From positions 1 to 64,000 of the forward strand of contig JASHNZ010000073.1 of the NCBI GenBank assembly GCA_030041355.1: a stretch of DNA of 64,000 bases, given 5' to 3'. Position numbers and translations under genes: made by a program. A model generated the notes under the pieces. It was not told the origin of the DNA. It was given only the letters and a program-made list of their open reading frames with translations, and ran no database searches. Shown one piece after another: positions 61,510 through 64,000 of the stretch. This DNA comes from Nitrososphaerales archaeon (lineage in GTDB: Archaea; Thermoproteota; Nitrososphaeria; Nitrososphaerales; CADDZS01). Each line of letters starts with the position of its first letter. The first letter of the stretch is position 1.

Positions 61510-61896
61510 CTAGGAATTTTTCAATATATTGAAGAAGTAGCCTGGCGACCCGTCTTCTGAACTCACCGAAATAGATACCGTATCGCCAATTCTTAATTCC
61601 CTCGCAGTTGCATCCTTGATTATGCCTGGCAACCTTACACCCTCCTCGGTCTCCACGATGCTCACGACGTATGGCGTCCTGCGTTGAAATTTTTTGTTTG
61701 ATACATGAATCTCGCTAAAGGAAACTACTCTTCCTTTTCGACTTATTTTCGCCCATTCCAGATCCGTTGAAAGGCAGTTGGCACAAATTGATGTCGGGGG
61801 CATCACATAATTCTGGCAGTTTCTGCAGTGCGGAACACGTAGCCCTCCATTCGCCACGTTTTCGTAGAATCCCTTGATCGAGAAATTATCTGCCAA
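61510..61896 (-). CDS. DUF35/OB-fold acyl-CoA-associated protein
   Basis: The 128-residue product has a rubredoxin-like zinc module at residues 20-45 (PHCRNCQNYVMPP and CANCLSTDLEW) followed by an OB fold (GRVVSFSEIHVSNKKF). In archaea this partner forms a channel with thiolase and, in some species, HMG-CoA synthase, passing acetoacetyl-CoA without release. It overlaps the thiolase gene by 11 nt, a strong sign of a functional pair. The HMG-CoA synthase is not in this window. Confidence 0.88.
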   Translation of the reverse strand: MADNFSIKGFYENVANGGLRVPHCRNCQNYVMPPTSICANCLSTDLEWAKISRKGRVVSFSEIHVSNKKFQRRTPYVVSIVETEEGVRLPGIIKDATARELRIGDTVSISVSSEDGSPGYFFNILKNS

Positions 61897-63049
61897 ATAC
61901 GTGGCTCACCACAACCGCATCAGAACCTCCTTCGTTCAATGCCAGAGCATAATCAGCTTGACTGACCTGACGTTTGCCTGCTTCTCCCCGCAACTGCAAG
62001 AAGATTTCATAGACCTGCGCCAGTCCTGTGGCTCCAGTCGGATGGCCTCGCGCTTTAAGCCCCCCACTAGGATTGATTGATATTTTTCCGTTGATTGAGG
62101 TCTCGCCTTCTCTTATGAGAAGGTGGCCTTTACCTTTCTCTGCGAAACCGGCCGCTTCTGAAAGGAGTATTTCATTTATCGTAAATGCGTCATGCACTTC
62201 TGCAATCTTGACTTTCGTTAAGTCCATCTTTGCAATCTTGCACGCCTCCGTGCAAGCAATAGCCGCAGCATTGGGCCACGAAAGATCCTTCCTGTTGTAT
62301 AACCCCAGAGTGTCCGTCGCCGCAGCCATGCCCAAGACTTGGATGGCAGAGTCGGTGTATTTTGTTGCTAACTCGGGCTTGCACACGACAGCTACTGCGG
62401 AACCATCACTGATCGGAGAACAATCGTATAGTTTCAAAGGCCACGCAACAACCTTCGAACTAAGGACGTCTGCTATGGAGATTTGTTTCTGTAGATGCGC
62501 CTTGGGATTCAAACTTCCGTTGAGGTGGTTTTTGACTGCGACTTTCGCAAAGTCTTCAATCGTCGATCCGTATCTGTGCATATGCTCTACAGCCATCATG
62601 GCGTAGATGCTTGGAAAGGTGAGCCCGTTGATTTGCTCTAGGGGTTCCGATGCGGCCATGAGTGCATCTGTCACAATCTCGGTACTTTGAGCTGTCATTT
62701 TTTCAATACCGACAGCCAACACAATGTCGTGCAAACCTGACATCACGTCAATGATAGCGGACCTAAGGGCAATTGCTCCCGCTGCGGCACAACCCTCAAC
62801 GCGAATCGCAGCTTTCGGTACCAATCCCACGGTTTCGGCGACCATATTTCCATACATGATCTGATGCTCATAGATTTCTGACTGCGAGCCGACGTAAACT
62901 GCCCCAATTTCCTTTCGGTCGAGGTTTGGAACACGTTGCATGCATTCCAGATAGGCCTCCGCAAAAAGCTCCCGAGAACTCAAATTGTCTCGCTTTCCCA
63001 TCTTCGACATTCCCGCTGAAATTATTGAGACAAGCATCTTGTTCTGCAA
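61886..63049 (-). CDS. Thiolase (acetyl-CoA acetyltransferase, SCP-x type)
   Basis: The 387-residue enzyme has the active-site Cys in IRVEGCAAAGAIALRSAI, the catalytic His motif EVHDAFTINEIL and the C-terminal NPSGGLKARGHPTGATGLAQV. It belongs to the archaeal thiolase group with a DUF35 partner, condensing two acetyl-CoA to acetoacetyl-CoA or cleaving 3-ketoacyl-CoA. With the DUF35 gene it likely feeds the mevalonate pathway for ether lipids. ATG 63049 is the start. Confidence 0.9.
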   Translation of the reverse strand: MQNKMLVSIISAGMSKMGKRDNLSSRELFAEAYLECMQRVPNLDRKEIGAVYVGSQSEIYEHQIMYGNMVAETVGLVPKAAIRVEGCAAAGAIALRSAIIDVMSGLHDIVLAVGIEKMTAQSTEIVTDALMAASEPLEQINGLTFPSIYAMMAVEHMHRYGSTIEDFAKVAVKNHLNGSLNPKAHLQKQISIADVLSSKVVAWPLKLYDCSPISDGSAVAVVCKPELATKYTDSAIQVLGMAAATDTLGLYNRKDLSWPNAAAIACTEACKIAKMDLTKVKIAEVHDAFTINEILLSEAAGFAEKGKGHLLIREGETSINGKISINPSGGLKARGHPTGATGLAQVYEIFLQLRGEAGKRQVSQADYALALNEGGSDAVVVSHVFGR

Positions 63050-63199
63050 CTCTCCTAAACAGGAATCGATACGTGAGCCTCTTTCTTCTTAGATCGGACT
63101 TGGCTTGCAATAAAAGTATGTAGATTTAATAGCAAACTCTGCTTTTTCCAACAGCAAACGGTCGAGCTTTCTAGAACAGGTGACATATCCACGCACAGT

Positions 63200-64000
63200 T
63201 TGGTTGCAGGTTCTCAAGACACCATAATTCGGTCGTCAACAATTGCAAGAAATGGTTTAGTTGCAAGCTCGCATCAACTTCCTTCTTTTTTTGGCGCAAA
63301 AATTCTCACCGAAGGAGGAAACGTAATCGATGCAGCTTTAGCAACAAGCGCCATGTTATGTGTCACTCAAAACAATCTCTGTGGTTTGGGCGGAGATCTC
63401 TTTGCGCTTATCAAATTCAAAGGAAAAATCCTGAATCTCAATGGAAGCGGGAGAGCTTCTAATAACGCCACGATTAAGTTTTACCGGGATGAGAGAAAAC
63501 TCAGTGAGATCCCGCATAGAGGGCCTCTCGCCGCGCTAACAGTACCTGGGATCGTTCACGCGTGGGGTGAACTGCACTCGAAGTTTGGAACGATTGAATT
63601 AGAGAAACTCCTGCGGCCTGCAATTGAATACGCAAGAAATGGATTTCCCATTACTGAAAATTACGCGCATTCCGTCGGTGCTTCTGCACGGTTTCTAGGA
63701 GGATATGACAATTGGTCGAAGATCTTTCTTCCAGGTGGAGCTTTGCCTGAACCCGGATACTTGTTAAAGCAAAAAGATCTTGCCACCAGCCTTGAGCAAA
63801 TAGCAAAAGAAGGGCCCTCCACTTTCTATTCAGGTTCCCTATCGGAAGAAATTGTAAAGGGGGTAGCAAAGGAGGGCGGACTCATTGATCAAAGTGATCT
63901 GCAAAATCATACCAGCACCTGGCAGACTCCGCTTATGACAAGTTACAGAGATCTCAAAATTTACGAAACGGCTCCGAACAGTCAAGCGGCCACTGTACTT
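63200..64000 (+). CDS. Gamma-glutamyltranspeptidase, N-terminal part (cut by window end)
   Basis: A plus-strand frame with no stop before the window end encodes the start of the large chain: NGLVASSHQLPSFFGAKILT, GGNVIDAALATSAMLC, NNLCGLGGDLFALIKF and RGPLAALTVPGIVHAWGEL. TTG 63200 is the best start, since no ATG or GTG lies between it and the upstream divergent gene. GGT cleaves gamma-glutamyl bonds of glutathione-like or gamma-glutamyl-amine compounds and is a self-processing Ntn hydrolase; the catalytic Thr lies beyond the window. No signal peptide is seen, so it may be cytoplasmic. It links naturally with the gamma-glutamyl ligase at 30758. Confidence 0.85.
   Translation, partial: MVAGSQDTIIRSSTIARNGLVASSHQLPSFFGAKILTEGGNVIDAALATSAMLCVTQNNLCGLGGDLFALIKFKGKILNLNGSGRASNNATIKFYRDERKLSEIPHRGPLAALTVPGIVHAWGELHSKFGTIELEKLLRPAIEYARNGFPITENYAHSVGASARFLGGYDNWSKIFLPGGALPEPGYLLKQKDLATSLEQIAKEGPSTFYSGSLSEEIVKGVAKEGGLIDQSDLQNHTSTWQTPLMTSYRDLKIYETAPNSQAATVL

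Noticed and set aside
1-64000. CRISPR array, rRNA, tRNA or complete insertion sequence
   Set aside because: By reading alone I found no regularly spaced repeats, no rRNA-like stretch, no foldable tRNA and no transposase frame; a covariance-model scan would be decisive.

Overview
The window reads as a chromosomal segment of a mesophilic archaeon of the Thaumarchaeota (Nitrososphaeria). The main evidence is the transcription and translation block at about 39.4-50.5 kb: archaeal RpoH (Rpb5-like), RpoB, a single unsplit RpoA (A' and A'' in one 1263-residue chain), L30e-like, NusA-like KH protein, S12, S7 and EF-1alpha. An unsplit RpoA is a known thaumarchaeal trait. No ammonia-oxidation genes are present. 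The gene content (amino-acid permeases, amidohydrolases, transaminases, many secreted propeller proteins) suggests a heterotrophic or nitrogen-scavenging, soil-type lineage. That placement is inferred, not proven.

Layout. (1) 0-25.3 kb is an accessory region: small regulators, a MarR/MFS efflux pair, and at least five secreted beta-propeller-type proteins (YVTN, two YWTD-like, FG-GAP, NHL-like), with Thr-rich or Asn-rich surface proteins, several decayed genes and long gene-poor gaps. Arginase, a GNAT acetyltransferase, a VOC protein, a tautomerase, a DinB-like protein and a CBS-like protein lie among them. (2) 25.7-38.4 kb begins with an isolated ribosomal S10 gene. It continues with an apparent nitrogen-acquisition and amide/ureide catabolism block: Amt, a class I aminotransferase, an APC permease, a glutamine-synthetase-like ligase, a FluG-type amidohydrolase, MOSC, a PuuE-type deacetylase, two cyclase-family hydrolases, a cupin and an AcuC/HDAC-like deacetylase. 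A pseudogene with three in-frame stops follows. (3) 38.4-50.5 kb holds a PHP-domain protein and the rpo/str block on the minus strand. (4) 50.7-64 kb holds branched-chain aminotransferase, OsmC, pyruvate kinase, a nucleoside/nucleobase-type cluster (cytosine-deaminase-like amidohydrolase, nucleoside phosphorylase, zinc dehydrogenase, APC permease), an HD phosphohydrolase, a thiolase with its DUF35 partner, and a gamma-glutamyltranspeptidase cut by the window edge.

How it fits together: two permease-centred clusters appear to import nitrogenous organics. The encoded enzymes could open cyclic amides, deacylate, deaminate or gamma-glutamylate them, and feed ammonia and carbon skeletons to transaminases and pyruvate kinase. 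The real substrates cannot be read from sequence. Genes missed by simple ORF calling are listed: a ribbon-helix-helix protein, several sub-60-residue ORFs, an FG-GAP gene without a canonical start, a gene truncated at each end of the window, and a multi-stop pseudogene. TTG start codons are frequent, including in core genes. I saw no convincing tRNA, rRNA, CRISPR array or complete insertion sequence.
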